Source: Ifrita kowaldi (Eukaryota; Chordata; Aves; Passeriformes; Cinclosomatidae). From it: 64,000 nt of DNA. The position numbers and the translations under genes were made by a program. Under the pieces are notes generated by a model. The model saw only the letters and a program-made list of their open reading frames with translations. It ran no database searches and was not told the DNA's origin. Shown here piece after piece: positions 1-12,180 of the stretch; within the stretch, counting starts at the first letter, position 1, and each line of letters begins with the position of its first letter. The stretch is from positions 625,488 to 689,487 of the forward strand of contig VZRS01014158.1 of the NCBI GenBank assembly GCA_013398055.1, written 5' to 3'.

Positions 1-1050
1 TAGCAAATGCAGCTCTTGTTACTGCATAAATACCTCACCCAATAATCAGTATATTGGCGTCCTCATACAGCAAATATGTAGAAACGTACATGCAATGATA
101 TTTGAGGAAGTCATTGAGTCCCTTATTAAAATGAGAGCGGGACAACAGTATTCTTTTTGTTTCCTTCAGAGAGATGTGCAGTCTTGTATGGCTCAGTCTT
201 GGAGCTGGGATGTGGAAATCTGTCCTCCCAGCTCTTCTCTGAAAGCTTCATTTTGCAAGGTATTTACCTGAGCTTAGATACAGCAGCGGCTGATAAAATG
301 TGACTGGGTATCCCCTTATCAATCTCAGAAAATGTGTGAATAGTCCCTCTTTGTGGACTGACTTCATCCTGCTGTCTTGGATTTGTTTTAATTTCAAGTC
401 AATGGAGAGGAAGAATCAGAGGTTTCCTTAGAAATTTGACTAATCATGTTTAATTTTTGCATTGAACTGTTAATAATGGCCTACTATATTATTTGTAAAA
501 TGCTTCTGATATTTGAAAATCATAAGACAGTCATGGCAGATGGAAACTGAAAGGCAACAAGTCTGGCCTTTGTAAATTCTGTTTGCATTGTATGCCACCT
601 GATAAAAAATAGTTGCATGGAAATTACAATAAAAAGAAAATATTTCCTTTGAGATATATAATTTATGTTTGTACATTTTTAGATTATTGTTTAGGGTGAG
701 GCTTATTAAATTTTAAAGATATTTCCAGTATGTGACTAAGCTGACCTATTAATACGGACACTTCAAAATCAGTCATATTGAAAAAGTTACCAACCAAGTA
801 TATTAATTCTTTTCAAGCATTTAAAAAAAATACAAATAATGGCAATATATTAAATAACCAAGGCATATTTATTTTAATTAAAACAATAATTGTAAACCAG
901 AAAGCCTCAAGACTAAATCCTCTATAGGGTAACACTTACTGGCTTTTAATATGAGTCTGATTAATGGCAAACCCCTGTGAATAAACCTATCTTAATGTCT
1001 CTTCCATCCTGTTTATTAAGATTGCTGTGAAAGCCATTTCTCCTGTCCTG
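1..1050. other. AT-rich intergenic DNA
   Basis: No gene or recognisable repeat is seen. Open frames are short and lack any family resemblance. The stretch from about 640 to 900 is strongly A/T-rich. Confidence 0.6.
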
Positions 1051-1378
1051 ACAATAGAATCATAGAATTGTTTAGGTTGGGAAAGAGTTTAAGATCATCA
1101 AGTCAAACAGTTAACCTAGCACCACTGTGTTCACCACTGAACCACACCCCTGAGCACGACATCTACATGTCTTGTAGATATCTCCAGGATGGTGACTCTG
1201 TCACTTCCCTGAGCAGCTGGTTCCAGTGCTTGATAACCTTTTCAGAGAAGAAATCTTTCCTAACATCCAATCTAAACCTCCCCTGGCACAACCTGAGGCC
1301 ATTTCATTTCATCCCATAACTTGTTACTTGAAAGAAGAGACCAACACCCACCCCGCTATAACCTCCTACAACCTTCTT
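1051..1378 (-). mobile_element. CR1 LINE 3'-end fragment
   Basis: This is a 5'-truncated copy of the chicken-repeat-1 (CR1) non-LTR retrotransposon, inserted on the minus strand. The left edge carries the typical CR1 3' terminus read in antisense (an 'agaatcatagaat' type motif at 1056-1069, followed by a 'gttgggaaagag' stretch). Rightward it follows the CR1 3' untranslated region through phrases such as 'ttccagtgcttgataacc' and 'aaatctttcctaacatccaa', and it ends in the segment that includes 'agaagagaccaacaccca'. The copy is diverged and has no coding capacity. The 83-codon plus-strand open frame across it is a chance reading of the repeat. CR1 is abundant in birds and other sauropsids, which helps assign the host. 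Confidence 0.9.
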
Positions 1379-4300
1379 CTTCATTGATTTAGGCCAAAAC
1401 AAATCTGTGCTCTTTATTCTGCTATCATCTGGTTTCTTTCAGAGATCATTATAAAATCTTTAGAGTTCAAATACTTTTACAGAACTCTGCACTGAAGCTC
1501 AGTTTCAAACTGTAACTGCTGTATCACTGAGATTAGAGGAAGTAGTAACCTACTATATAATTTATTTCTTAGTCTCATGACGAACTACTCCCAAGAGCTG
1601 ATGTTCCCATTTCCTCCAATGAGGAATTATTTGATAATCAAAAAAGTGTTAATTACCAGGAATTTTCCCCTGACATTTGGCCAACTAAGTATTTGTGATT
1701 TTTTTGCATCTTAATATAATCATATCAGCTTGAGTGCGCTAAAATCACCCTGCAGTACTAATAGGAAAACGCTGAGTCAGGGAACAGTGGTTTTAAAGAG
1801 ATTTTAAACAGCAAGAGTAGATTAGACTGTCTTATTAAGTACAAGGAGTGAACTAGTGATTAAGGCCCTTGTTTTACTGAAGCTTGGGGACTTGTGAGAA
1901 AGCAACAGAACTATTTATGTGATCCAGATGTATTTTTAAAATGTATTTCCTCTAAAGCCATCTGATTACTGACATAAAAAATACTGCCTGCTTTGTTGTA
2001 GTTACACTTAAGTTTGGGAATTGCACAGCTTAGTGTTTTCCCCAAATAATAGTTGTAATACAGAGTAGTCTCCATCTGTTCTGAAATAAGCAACATGGAT
2101 TCTAATACCCTCCCATCTGTACGTACATTTTTAGTCACACATTCAAGTTTGTAATCCCTCTGCTCCAGTCTACATTCCTGGCATAAAACATAAGGCTTGT
2201 TATTCGAAAATTTAAAATTATGTTTGTGTGTGCATGTGTCTGTATTTTAAGTTTTTTTCTTAACTCTGGGGAAACAGTTTAAAATACATGTCTGCAATGA
2301 GACATTTCCTATTTCTCTTAAATCTTCAAAAATTTCTATTCTTGAATTGTGAGTCATGTAGTTTCTAGATAGCTATCAAGAAAACACCATAAAGTGGAGA
2401 AATTATAGGACAGAGAAACCTGAGCTGAAACACCATGGGGCAAGTTATATTGGAAAGTACCTTTTAAACATGGATCTCCACTTTATAATGCTGCGTTCTT
2501 ATTTATAAGGATTTGAAGGACAAGCTGAAGTCTTAGAGTGATTGACAGATGACCAAAGGATGAAAAATAACATCCCACGTGGGGTTCTCAGTTGTGTTTT
2601 TGTGGAAGCAGTACAGAATAAGGGAACAGTAAACCCAATTAATTAACTAGACATGGAGGGAAAGAAAACAAGTATTTTCAGCGACTAAAGAAAATGCAAC
2701 CACAAGGGAAACATAGCTTGTATACAGAGTTCTTAAGTGTTTGCATTGCCTCTAGCTTATTTTGGTGAAACTATTTGCATGCTGAGAACAACCACCTATT
2801 TAAGGAAGAGTGAGAAACAGATATTCCAGCAACAGAGATATCATTGTAGCAGTTGGGAAAGACAGGACAGATTCCTACTCCAGGACTGCATTAAGGAAGC
2901 TGGAAGGCCTTTGTCTGCTGTATTCCAAATTCACAATGTAAATCCAGTGTGAGCTGTGTTGTAAGTGTGCAAATAACTCCATGTTGCAAGTGGTAGAGAC
3001 CTGTTTCTCAAAGGATGCGACTGGGCTTCCCAATTCCTAAGTGCAGGTGTGCTTGCTGGGCTTACCTGGTGGCAGAGAGAGGGAAAATGGATGCAAGGAC
3101 GAAGAATTGATATAGATGTTCTCAGTCTGGATGACGAGGGGAGTCTGAGGCCTCCTGTGGAGCACACTGACATTCAGATTAGCTGCAGCTACTGCCTCTG
3201 TTCAGTGCAATGGACACATGGATCCCATGGCTGGGCTCTGAGCACCTGAGCTAAACAACAGCCTCTCAGCACTCTGCAGAAGGTATTTTGATGGTTTTGA
3301 GCAAGTCACTCAGTCTTCCTGCTTCAGATTCCCATCTCTTTACTTTAGAGAGGTGATGTGAAGATACACACACACAGGTTTACCTTGCACTCACGTGAGG
3401 ACCTCAGTCCCTGACGGTGTAGGGATCAAGAGTCTCTGTTAGAAGATCCCAGTGCAGGCATCTCTACGAGAATTCCGGCCCTGGTGCCAGCTCATGACAC
3501 ATCCTTTATAGGAAGGAGCATGACACTGGGCAATAAAGGAAAATCTTCCCTCTAAGATAGATGTTCTTTCCATACAAATTAGTGTTGCTTTATGTCCTAA
3601 GACATAAACCCTCCTGTTGCTTTATTAACAACTTTTCACAAATATCTTCACCAGAACTGTTAGCTAATCCTTTCCCCGCTACCCCACCCCAAATTTCTAA
3701 GACAACTATGGTTCTTTGACAAATTCCAGTCGAATGCTAGAATTTACAATGGACAAAGGGAAATTTGTTTATTTATTTATTAATTATTGTTTAGTGATAG
3801 AGTTCTTTCCCCAAGTCTTTATAATATAATTAAGAGCAAACGGGAAAGTTTGGTTCAATTTTTGTCTGACTCCTGCTTGTTTTTAATGCCTCTGTTAAAT
3901 TCTTTCTAAAGAAAGCTTTCACAGTTGCTACATTTTACTCTCCTGCAGAGGTCTTTTTCATCTTTGATTCTTCTGAAATTCTTTTTCACACTTCATGTGT
4001 AATCAGTAACTTCCTACAGAGGTGAGGTTGACAGATGCTGGCCCTGTGTTGTAAATGCGTTAGTCCAATGAATGGTGGCACATAAATATATTTTGGAGTT
4101 ATTTTCCATTACATTCCCTTAACATTCTTGTATTTCCATTGTGACTGGGCTTTGGACTAAGGTTTACAGCAGAGCATTGCAGATGTGCTGAAGCTTGAAA
4201 ACCACTAGAAAACCATGTCTGAGGAAGTTGTGTAGTGAGCTTAGCAGAATACAAATTATTTAACTTCTAGAAACAAAGGAATCTTTAGAAACACACAACC

Positions 4301-6720
4301 ACCGACTAGTTACGTTCTTGCTGCCAAAGGCTATTATTAGATATTTTGGACAAGGTTTCTTAATGAAGAGAAAAGAAACAGAAAGTCAAAGGGAGAATTT
4401 TCATTTACTTCAATGGGTTCTGAACCAGAAATTCAAATACAGACTGGACATTATTAAAAAATATATCAAATATCTAATAATAATTTCTCCTCCTTACTAG
4501 GTTTTTCCTTTGCCTTTATTTAGCACTTGAATAGTTTTAGTTTTAAATGTCACAGTCAGCTTTGAGAAGTGCCAAATAAAACTGAGGCATTTGTAGGTCT
4601 TCAATTAGAGTAATTACTGCACCATCTTTTTGTGAAACTAAGGAAATTAGGGTCTTAGAAAAAAATGTGGAACAATACAGAATAAGATCATAAGCAGGCG
4701 GAATAATTTTACCCGTAGCATGCTCTGGATGAAGTACTTGAAGCACTGTGACAGTTACAATACATTACCACACGTACTGAGCAGGCATGCTGTGATTTAA
4801 TGGGTGACTTCTAAAGAAAATGCCACAGTCAGGTCAATTAGTGCAACATTTCCTAACATCCCATTGATTCATTTCTTCACCTGTGAGTGTCAGAGAAATT
4901 GAAAATGTTGCACATTTAAATAGCTGTTCACTAATTTGATTCTTTCGGGCTCCTCATGGTACATTTTATTCCATTTTGGTCATTTAGAAACAATGTTCTA
5001 CAAGAACACAAAGGAAAATGGATTCACAGATGAGCTGTTATTTCAGTATGACAGCATGTGGGAGGAAAAGTGCATTCAGGTTGCAGACAAAATATAAGGT
5101 ATGTAAGGTTACATCTCCTGCTTTGTTCGGGTTTTTCTCAGGAAAGGAGTGTGGAGAACAGCTGCCACTATTGGTGCTGAAGGCACCAGGGAAGCGCAGC
5201 CCTGGATCTCCACCCAATATTTCAGGCATTTCTAGTGATCTGGCCACTACGCTTTTTTCCCCCGCCATCTCTCCTTCATGAAAGGAATCTGGGGCACTTG
5301 GTTAGTCCTCTCCTGACTGCCCACTAGAGGTAGGCTGAGCTGGTTTAACTGTGATCTTAGGATCACAAATCGCACAAGAGATTTGGGGATTGCTCTCTGT
5401 AGCCTGTAATAGCAGTGGGCTTGTCTATATAGGAAATTATTCAGAAACAGATATTGAGGTAGTGCAAATTCACACTCTGCATAAATCTGCTTTAATTTGC
5501 AAGTCTGCACAAGCCTTTATGCTTTATTATCTAAGTAAAGGTGATAATTGGTGTGAAATCAGCAAAATGAAAACTCCCCAGCCAACAAGGCAAAAAGGAA
5601 ACCAGGCTTTGAACAGGAGATACATTTAAAGGAACAGCTCCTTTTTCCCAGTGCAAGATCTGAGCTGCTGGTTCACACTTTAAGTGTGAGGACCAGCATG
5701 ATGCCCTGCTCTGCACAGGTAAGTGTTACCAGAGGCAGTATTGATGTCCTACTGCAGCACTGGCCCCCTCTTGATCACTTAACACAATAAAACACTGTTC
5801 TCAGGCAGCCAGGCTGCATCCAGGGGTGAAGTACCTTTGCTTGACATGCTGTTGTGCCGCACATATGTACTGTCTGCTGTCCCCTGCAGCTTGCTAGAGT
5901 CAGCATCATCTCTGCAGCATCACCAAGGCATGAAACCAGGCTTCCATGAGAGAGGCAAGAGGGCACCAGCTTTGAATAGGGTCATGTCTACCAAATCTTG
6001 GGTCTCAAGTCTGTAATGATTACTGATAGTCACAGCCCTGGTCAGCTGAAGATACGTAGTTCATAACTAACCCTCCCCCTTTGCACTGACCACAATAGGT
6101 CTTCTGGGGGCTCCTGTCACTCTTGCTGAAAGCGGTCCATGAACTAAGCTGCAGCACAAATATGAACTTTCTTCTACCTCTTAGCCTGTATGTGCTCTAA
6201 AATGTCTTCTGAAACTGGACAAAAATGTGGCATGAAATTTTCCTTGATTAAAAATAGACTTGTGAACATCTGCAGTAGATGTATATGAGTAAGACGGCAG
6301 CAGTGAATTGTTCTGCTGCCAATTGTGATTTTATTGTGAGTGCTCCCTAGAAGCTGCTTTTCTCTGCAGCTCTGAGAGAGAAATCTCAAATTTTACATAA
6401 AAATAGGTTTCTAGCTGGAATCTAAAGGAAGTTTTATACATAAAATGCTATACAGGAGGTTGAAAACCAGAAATTAGGCAAAAAGAAACCCATAATACCT
6501 TTACTACACTGTCAAGATTTTCATAAAAATCTTATGATTATACAGTGGAAGACATTTACCCCAAATTTCAAACACTGAAATTGCCTCTATGGTAACTATT
6601 TAAAGATCACTGAGTACCTTCAAGTCTTCCTCCTACTGATTTACAACAGCTTCAAGTGTTTAAAAAGATTTTAGAAATCTTTAGTCTGGCTTCCAAAATT
6701 TTTGGATAGAGTCAGCTGTC
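1379..6720. other. Intergenic DNA without recognised features
   Basis: About 5.3 kb of AT-rich sequence. The only low-complexity feature noticed is a short TTTA-type run near 3766-3790. Open frames are all under 100 codons, overlap each other on both strands and resemble no protein I know. Confidence 0.5.
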
Positions 6721-6721
6721 C

Positions 6722-7035
6722 AAATTTAATACAATACAGGTTGCAAGGGGTCCTCAGGGATCATTTCATCCAAACTTTCTTGGCAAAAGCCTGTTCTAGA
6801 CAATATGTCCCAGCATCTCTTTCTTAAGAGTCAAACACTGGGGAATCCAACGCTTTCCTGGGGAAATTACTCCAGTGACTGATTAGTCTCATTCTGAAAA
6901 AATTTTCTCTTGTGTCTAATCAGAATCTCCCCAGGACGAACTTGTACCCATTATCCTTCATCTTTTCCATGTGACTCCTTGCAAAAAGGGAGTCTCCCTC
7001 TTCTTCATAGTCACTCATGTCTTCCAAAACATCAC
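6722..7035 (-). mobile_element. Diverged CR1 LINE 3'-region fragment
   Basis: An older CR1 copy on the minus strand. It is recognised by the order of CR1 3'-UTR phrases in antisense: 'ggggtcctcagggatcat' near 6748, 'actggggaatccaacgct' near 6837, 'tccagtgactgatta' near 6871, 'aatctccccagga' near 6923, and 'catgtgactccttgcaaaaa' near 6970. The extreme 3' tip with the short terminal repeat is degraded, so the left edge is approximate. It is non-coding and belongs to a different, older-looking CR1 subfamily than the copy at 29.8 kb. Confidence 0.85.
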
Positions 7036-10000
7036 AGTACTTTTAAGGGAAAACACTTGAATGACCCCTTACTTTACTGCTGAATATGGTGTTGTGCTTC
7101 AACTGAAGCCCTTTTTGCAAAGCCTGAGACAGACTTCAGGTCATGAGGCATTTGAGGGGACCCAGTGCTGTCCTGCTGCAGCATCCCTCCAGAGCTTAGG
7201 CAATGAAGACTGCTGTTGCTCTGGCTGTAGAGCAGCATTACAGCTTAATTCACATGCTGGGCCATCTTCATACATGGCAGTAAGAGGTTCAGAGTGCCCA
7301 CCGACCTGTTTTCCAGGTTTTGGAGTTATAGAATAAGATAGGACTAGAAAAGCTGTGCTATAAATGTATACCCGGCAAAAAGGTCACCGCACTTAAGCAG
7401 AACAAGATGAAAGCCAATTTTTTGTCCCACTCTCATTGCACAAGCATTGAGAGGTCATAGAACTTATAGACTTGCCATATCTGTGACAGACTGGGAATGC
7501 TTTTCCTCTTGATGAGAGGAGTTTAGGATACCTTTTGGGGCCACAATCAGCCTTTGGCTCTACGAGGTTGATGGAAAAGAGCAACACCCCGTTTAGTCCT
7601 ACTTCACTGGAAAAATTTGATGAAAAAGCAACCTAGAGACACAGCATAATGAAGAATTTTAATTCTACTGGAAGTGGTGGAGGAACTCAAATTACAGTTT
7701 GCATTTTGGTTTGAAAGTGATAGGACTGAGTTTTGGAATGTCATTCCTCTTCCCTAATGTCTCCCCAAAGCCACTAGAGGGCCCCAAAGCCCACCTTAAC
7801 AAATTGTCTTTGGCATTTTTGAAAAGACCATAGACAGAAGTGAACATGTTTTCCAGAATTCTTGTGCTTTCTCATTTTGCTATTATCAGAGGAATGTGTA
7901 GGGTGAAAACAATCACAAGAAAATAAGGATTTGGGGATGAAGATACCTTGACGGGTAGCATCACCAGTGACTTCTATCCACTAAGGGTTTGCATGGCTTT
8001 CTGGAGTTTGGTGGGAGTGGTACCTCCTCAGCAGCTCCTGGATTTCACCTGTGTCTTTTCTATTTTATGAGACAGACGTATATGTAGTGGAGTCTCTGCG
8101 AGTGCACAGGAGGCTTTCAATTTCGTGCCATGCCCTGTGAAGATGTTTGCCATATGTTAAACCTGACCTTAAGCCTTATTTCCAAGCTTGTCTTTTGGTT
8201 GCAGAGGAGTGAAGCAGCCAGGTTATGCTTGCTGTTGAGTGTGAGTTATAAACAGGGTGAGTTCTTTAGCAAAAAAGAAAAGGCTCCTTTTGAACAATGT
8301 TTCTTTCTCCTTTTAGAGTTGAATGTGGAGGGCAGCAATGCTGTTCTGCTCTGCATTTGTGGATGTATCTGAGCAAAGAACTTCTGGGATTTTGGTCATC
8401 CTGAAGAAGAACACTTCGTTGTACTCCGTCTCCTTGCAGTCCAGAGTAACAACCAGATCTTTGGAGGTGTTCAGACACATGCAAAGTTTAAAAATAACTC
8501 CAGAAATTTTTCCTTTTTGTTCCTTTTTCCATTTGCTTTTCCCATTCCCTTTAATTAAATTAGCCTGCCACCTCACATGCCATGGGCTTGATTTGAGATA
8601 TTTAGATAAATATGGGTAAAATAATGTTAAATTTTTGGCAGCCCTCTCAGGACTGAAAGTGAAGCTGGATCATATGAAGAGACAATATGTCATTGGGACC
8701 AACCATTCACTCACTTCTGTCCTGGGAGAGTTTGAAATGTTGGGCACTGAAATACAAAAATGTCATCATAAATTTTATGGCTTTTGCTGAAACACTTACG
8801 ATTTGATGGATGATAGCTAAAGCAACTGACTCCACAATCCAGAGAGGACAAAATGGTTCCAATAACAAAATACTAGGATTGCGAGAAACCTTCCTAAAAT
8901 ACTTTGCCTGTGACATATAGGGAAGCACACTGCAATGTGGGCTGGCTCTACTGGCATTTGCTTTAAATTACCTCCATCGTATTGGTGGCCCTTCCATCCC
9001 AGACTAAAGAGTAGCTGTTCAGAATGGCCTCTGTTACCCACTTAATACACTGTGCCCACACTGCTCTGTCTTTTCAAGGACTGTCAATGGATACAATTTA
9101 GGCATAAACTGTGTGTTTTCCTTTAGAGATAATTTTGCCTTTCCAGAAATGAATTAGACATTTACATAAGAAGTAGCATTTGAGACAAATGTATGGCTGC
9201 TGGGCTAGTGAATTCCAGAAACATTTTTCACTAAATCTAAAGGTAGATGACTAACATATATTACGCAGGTCATGTCTGAGAAGTATTCATTTACCTCCCT
9301 TAATCACAAAAGAAGCCTAGATGACTTCATGGGTTGTATATTATATATATCTACTTTCTGACAAGATGAATCCCACTTGTACTGTCGGTGTCATCATGCA
9401 AATCTTGTAATAGTTTGTGCTAAATTACCAAGTACAGTCTCTGTGCTGCATTTGTGGCACTTGGGGAGAGAAAAGCTTACCCTGCAGGCAGCTTTCCACA
9501 CAAACAGGGGCTTGAGAGACACTGCAGCTTCCAGGAATGATCAGGTAGAGTTCAGTTATTCCAAAGGAGGTCACTTTTCCAGCCTGGGACTCTGGAGATG
9601 CAGCTGTGAGATCTCTTTAGGCACTGTGTGAACAGGTGTAGCTAAGCTTCTGCTTGAGGAAAGTCTCACCAAAGGGCTTTGGCTCAAGGATAACACACTT
9701 CTGTGCCCTGCGCACCTTCATGGGTTGCATGCTGGGGCCTTTCTCAACCCCACCTGCCAGCAGCCCTCCAGGCTGCTGCTTTGTACAGCAGCCTTCCTTA
9801 CTTGGGACACAGCATGCGAGGAGGGTGACATCCAATGGAAGGATGGAGAAAGAGGGCTCTGGTAAATTGTTTAAAATACACCATCATTCTTCAGGGTGTC
9901 GATAAACCCAGTCTTTGCTTTCTTTTTTGGTCTCCTACTGCAGGTGTTTCACTTGCGTTATGAATGAATGTTCTATTCTTAAAATAATAAAGCTTTCTAT

Positions 10001-10969
10001 TAAGGAGTGGTTTGAATTAGCAGTAATTTGAATTTTATTTTTTATTTTATTTAAGAGGGCATAAATGGAATTATAATATTCTTTATAATATTTTAATTCC
10101 TTTCATAAGCATATTTTGGGTCTTGAGGGATGTTCATAACAAACATGTGTTAGTTCCAAGTACCTTTCTTCTTAAAACTCTTGTGTTTTGGGACACAGCC
10201 AGATAGGATGACAGAATATATATTATTTTTATAGCTTGTACGTTGGGTTGACAGAATGAAGAATGTTTTATCCTTGCAAGAAAATTAAACTTTCCTGTCT
10301 AATTTAAAAAAGGGATTGTCTGAAGGACTTGCTGTAAGCCTTTATATGCTTTCAGGATCCTCTTCCTGTTCATTAGGAACTGTTCTGTATTCTTTTGCAA
10401 TCAGCTCTCATCATTTATTGTGTCATTTCAATTGCAAGTGGTTTAAAAATGCCTAAAAAAGCCCTGTGGACAGATAGTGTGTTAATTGGATGGGGAAGAG
10501 GAAGGTGTTCTTGTAGTGAGGTATTATACACAGTATAAAATATCTCTGGGCAAGATACTGCAGTTTAGTGGCTGGTTCTATGGTTCATTCAATATTGAAT
10601 GGGGAGCAAGCATTCCTTTCAAGCAACGGTTGTCTGTCGAGTTGTTTTTGTTTTTAATAATGCTGCTGGAAAGTTTAGGAAAAAATAGGAAGTTAATTTA
10701 ATTTAAAAAAAAAAAAGAGAAGAGTTGCATCCTCAGAAAAAAGAAAATATTCTGAAATGGAATTTATCTCACTCTCCTTTGGGCTAAGGAATAATAACAT
10801 ATTCTGCTGACAAAAGGTGACTTTAGAAATATGATATCATCACAGTTAAATCTTGCTGACTGATCCCATGCAGTTAGCAGGACACTCGTGACAGCCTCAT
10901 ACAAATTACCTTCTCCTTGAATTTCAGATCCAATTTATGTTTCTTTCCATTATTTCTCTCATTGTCACT
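7036..10969. other. Intergenic DNA without recognised features
   Basis: No gene or repeat family recognised. The local composition includes AT-rich runs near 9339-9352 and 10020-10110. Open frames are short and mutually overlapping. Confidence 0.5.
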
Positions 10970-11600
10970 ATCTCCAGCACTGGTGAGAAACACCTGGAGC
11001 ACTGGGTCCAGTGCTGGGACCTCAAGTAAAAGAGAAACAGGGACATACAGGAACCAAGTTGAGCAAAGGAGCATGAAGGGATGGGTGCATCTGACACGGG
11101 AATGCCCGAGACAGCTGAGATTGCTAAACCTAAAGGTAAGATATCTCCAGAGGGATCTCATCAGTGTGTGTAAATATCTGACGAACAAGAGTAAGGAAGA
11201 GGCATCCTGGCGAATCTCAGAGGTTCTCAGTGACAGGACCAGAGGCAGTGGGCACAAACTGAAATACAGGAGACTCCCTCAGAACACAGGAAAACACCTT
11301 TCTACGGGGAGGGTGATTGCACTCTGGCACAGGTTGCCCAGAGAGGTTGTGAAGCATCCATTCTGTATTAGCCTGGAGAAAGGAGGCTCAGGGGTGACCT
11401 TATCACTCTCTACAACTTCCTGAAATGAGGGTGTAGCCAGCTGGGTGTCAGCCTCTTCTCCCAGGTCTCCAAGATCCCAGAGGCCTCTTCCAGCCTAATT
11501 GATTCTGTGATATTCCAAATCCATCTGAACATGATCCTGGACAGCCTTCTCGAGATGGCCCTACCTGAGCAGGGGGGTTGCAGTACCCCATCTCAAGCCT
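10970..11600 (+). mobile_element. CR1 LINE fragment, interrupted by a second CR1
   Basis: A 5'-truncated CR1 on the plus strand. From about 10980 it follows the end of the CR1 reverse-transcriptase frame and the 3' UTR: 'cacctggagcactgggtcca', 'gggatctcatcagtgtgtgt' near 11153, 'agtgacaggaccagaggca' near 11230, and 'caggttgcccagagaggtt' near 11331. The match breaks at about 11370 and resumes at 11511 ('tattccaaatccatctgaac', then 'cctgagcaggggggttg' to about 11580). The intervening bases 11371-11510 are another CR1 copy. The 168-codon plus-strand open frame covering this interval is a degenerate reading of the element, not a host gene. Confidence 0.88.
11371..11510 (+). mobile_element. CR1 copy nested inside another CR1
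   Basis: The insert begins 'cctggagaaaggaggctcag', a phrase from well upstream of the CR1 3' terminus. It runs to 'tcttctcccag' at about 11463, then jumps directly to the terminal CR1 segment ('agaggcctcttccagcct' followed by 'attctgtga', ending at 11510). It is therefore both 5'-truncated and internally deleted. Orientation is the same as the host element. Its 3' terminus abuts the resumed host CR1 exactly, which supports a true insertion rather than a patchwork alignment. Confidence 0.75.
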
Positions 11601-11934
11601 CAGCTCTTCTGTGCTTCTGCCACTGTTTCTGCAGTCTGGCTAGAGCCAGGACAGGCTGTGGCTGAGCAGCCTCAGTGCTACTTAGTTTATATGCAGGCTT
11701 GAGCTTCTGAAAAAGGCTTTATGTCTAATTACAGACTGAGAAAGAGATTTCTTCATTTCCACAGTGAAAGAGAGCCAAAGACCAGAATGGACAACATGTA
11801 CATCCAGACTGAAGCCCTGTACATTGAAAGCCATAATGCCTAGTCTGAATGAATTAATAGTAAAATAGGATCTTCAGAGGCTGTGCAGTCTGTCTCTTTG
11901 TCCCTAGGCAGAGTTAAATGTACCTAAATCATTA

Positions 11935-12180
11935 CTGTCAACGTTTCCAGTCATTAATGATCCTTACTGTTAGAAAGACCTTCTTGATATCTAAGTGAGA
12001 GTGCGGCAACTGTTTGCCCTAGAATCCCATTAATGTGTCTTTTTGCCACACTGATCATTGAGCAGAGTTTGCAAGTCTGCTGCAACTCCGTCCTCAGCCT
12101 TTTCTTCTCCAGGCTGAACAAACCTCTCAATTCTGGCCACCTTTTCTCACTAAAGACACAGGAAAAAGTCACAGGGAACT
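11935..12180 (-). mobile_element. Degenerate CR1 fragment
   Basis: A weakly preserved CR1 piece on the minus strand. The clearest part is near 12094-12137, where 'cctcagccttttcttctcca' and 'ggctgaacaaacctctcaa' match a CR1 segment in antisense. The left part (11955-12030) is much more diverged and included only because spacing and order fit. It is non-coding. Confidence 0.6.

Noticed and set aside
10917..11423. 168-codon plus-strand frame
   Set aside because: It lies almost entirely on a CR1 LINE fragment and its nested copy, and follows the repeat rather than any host protein.
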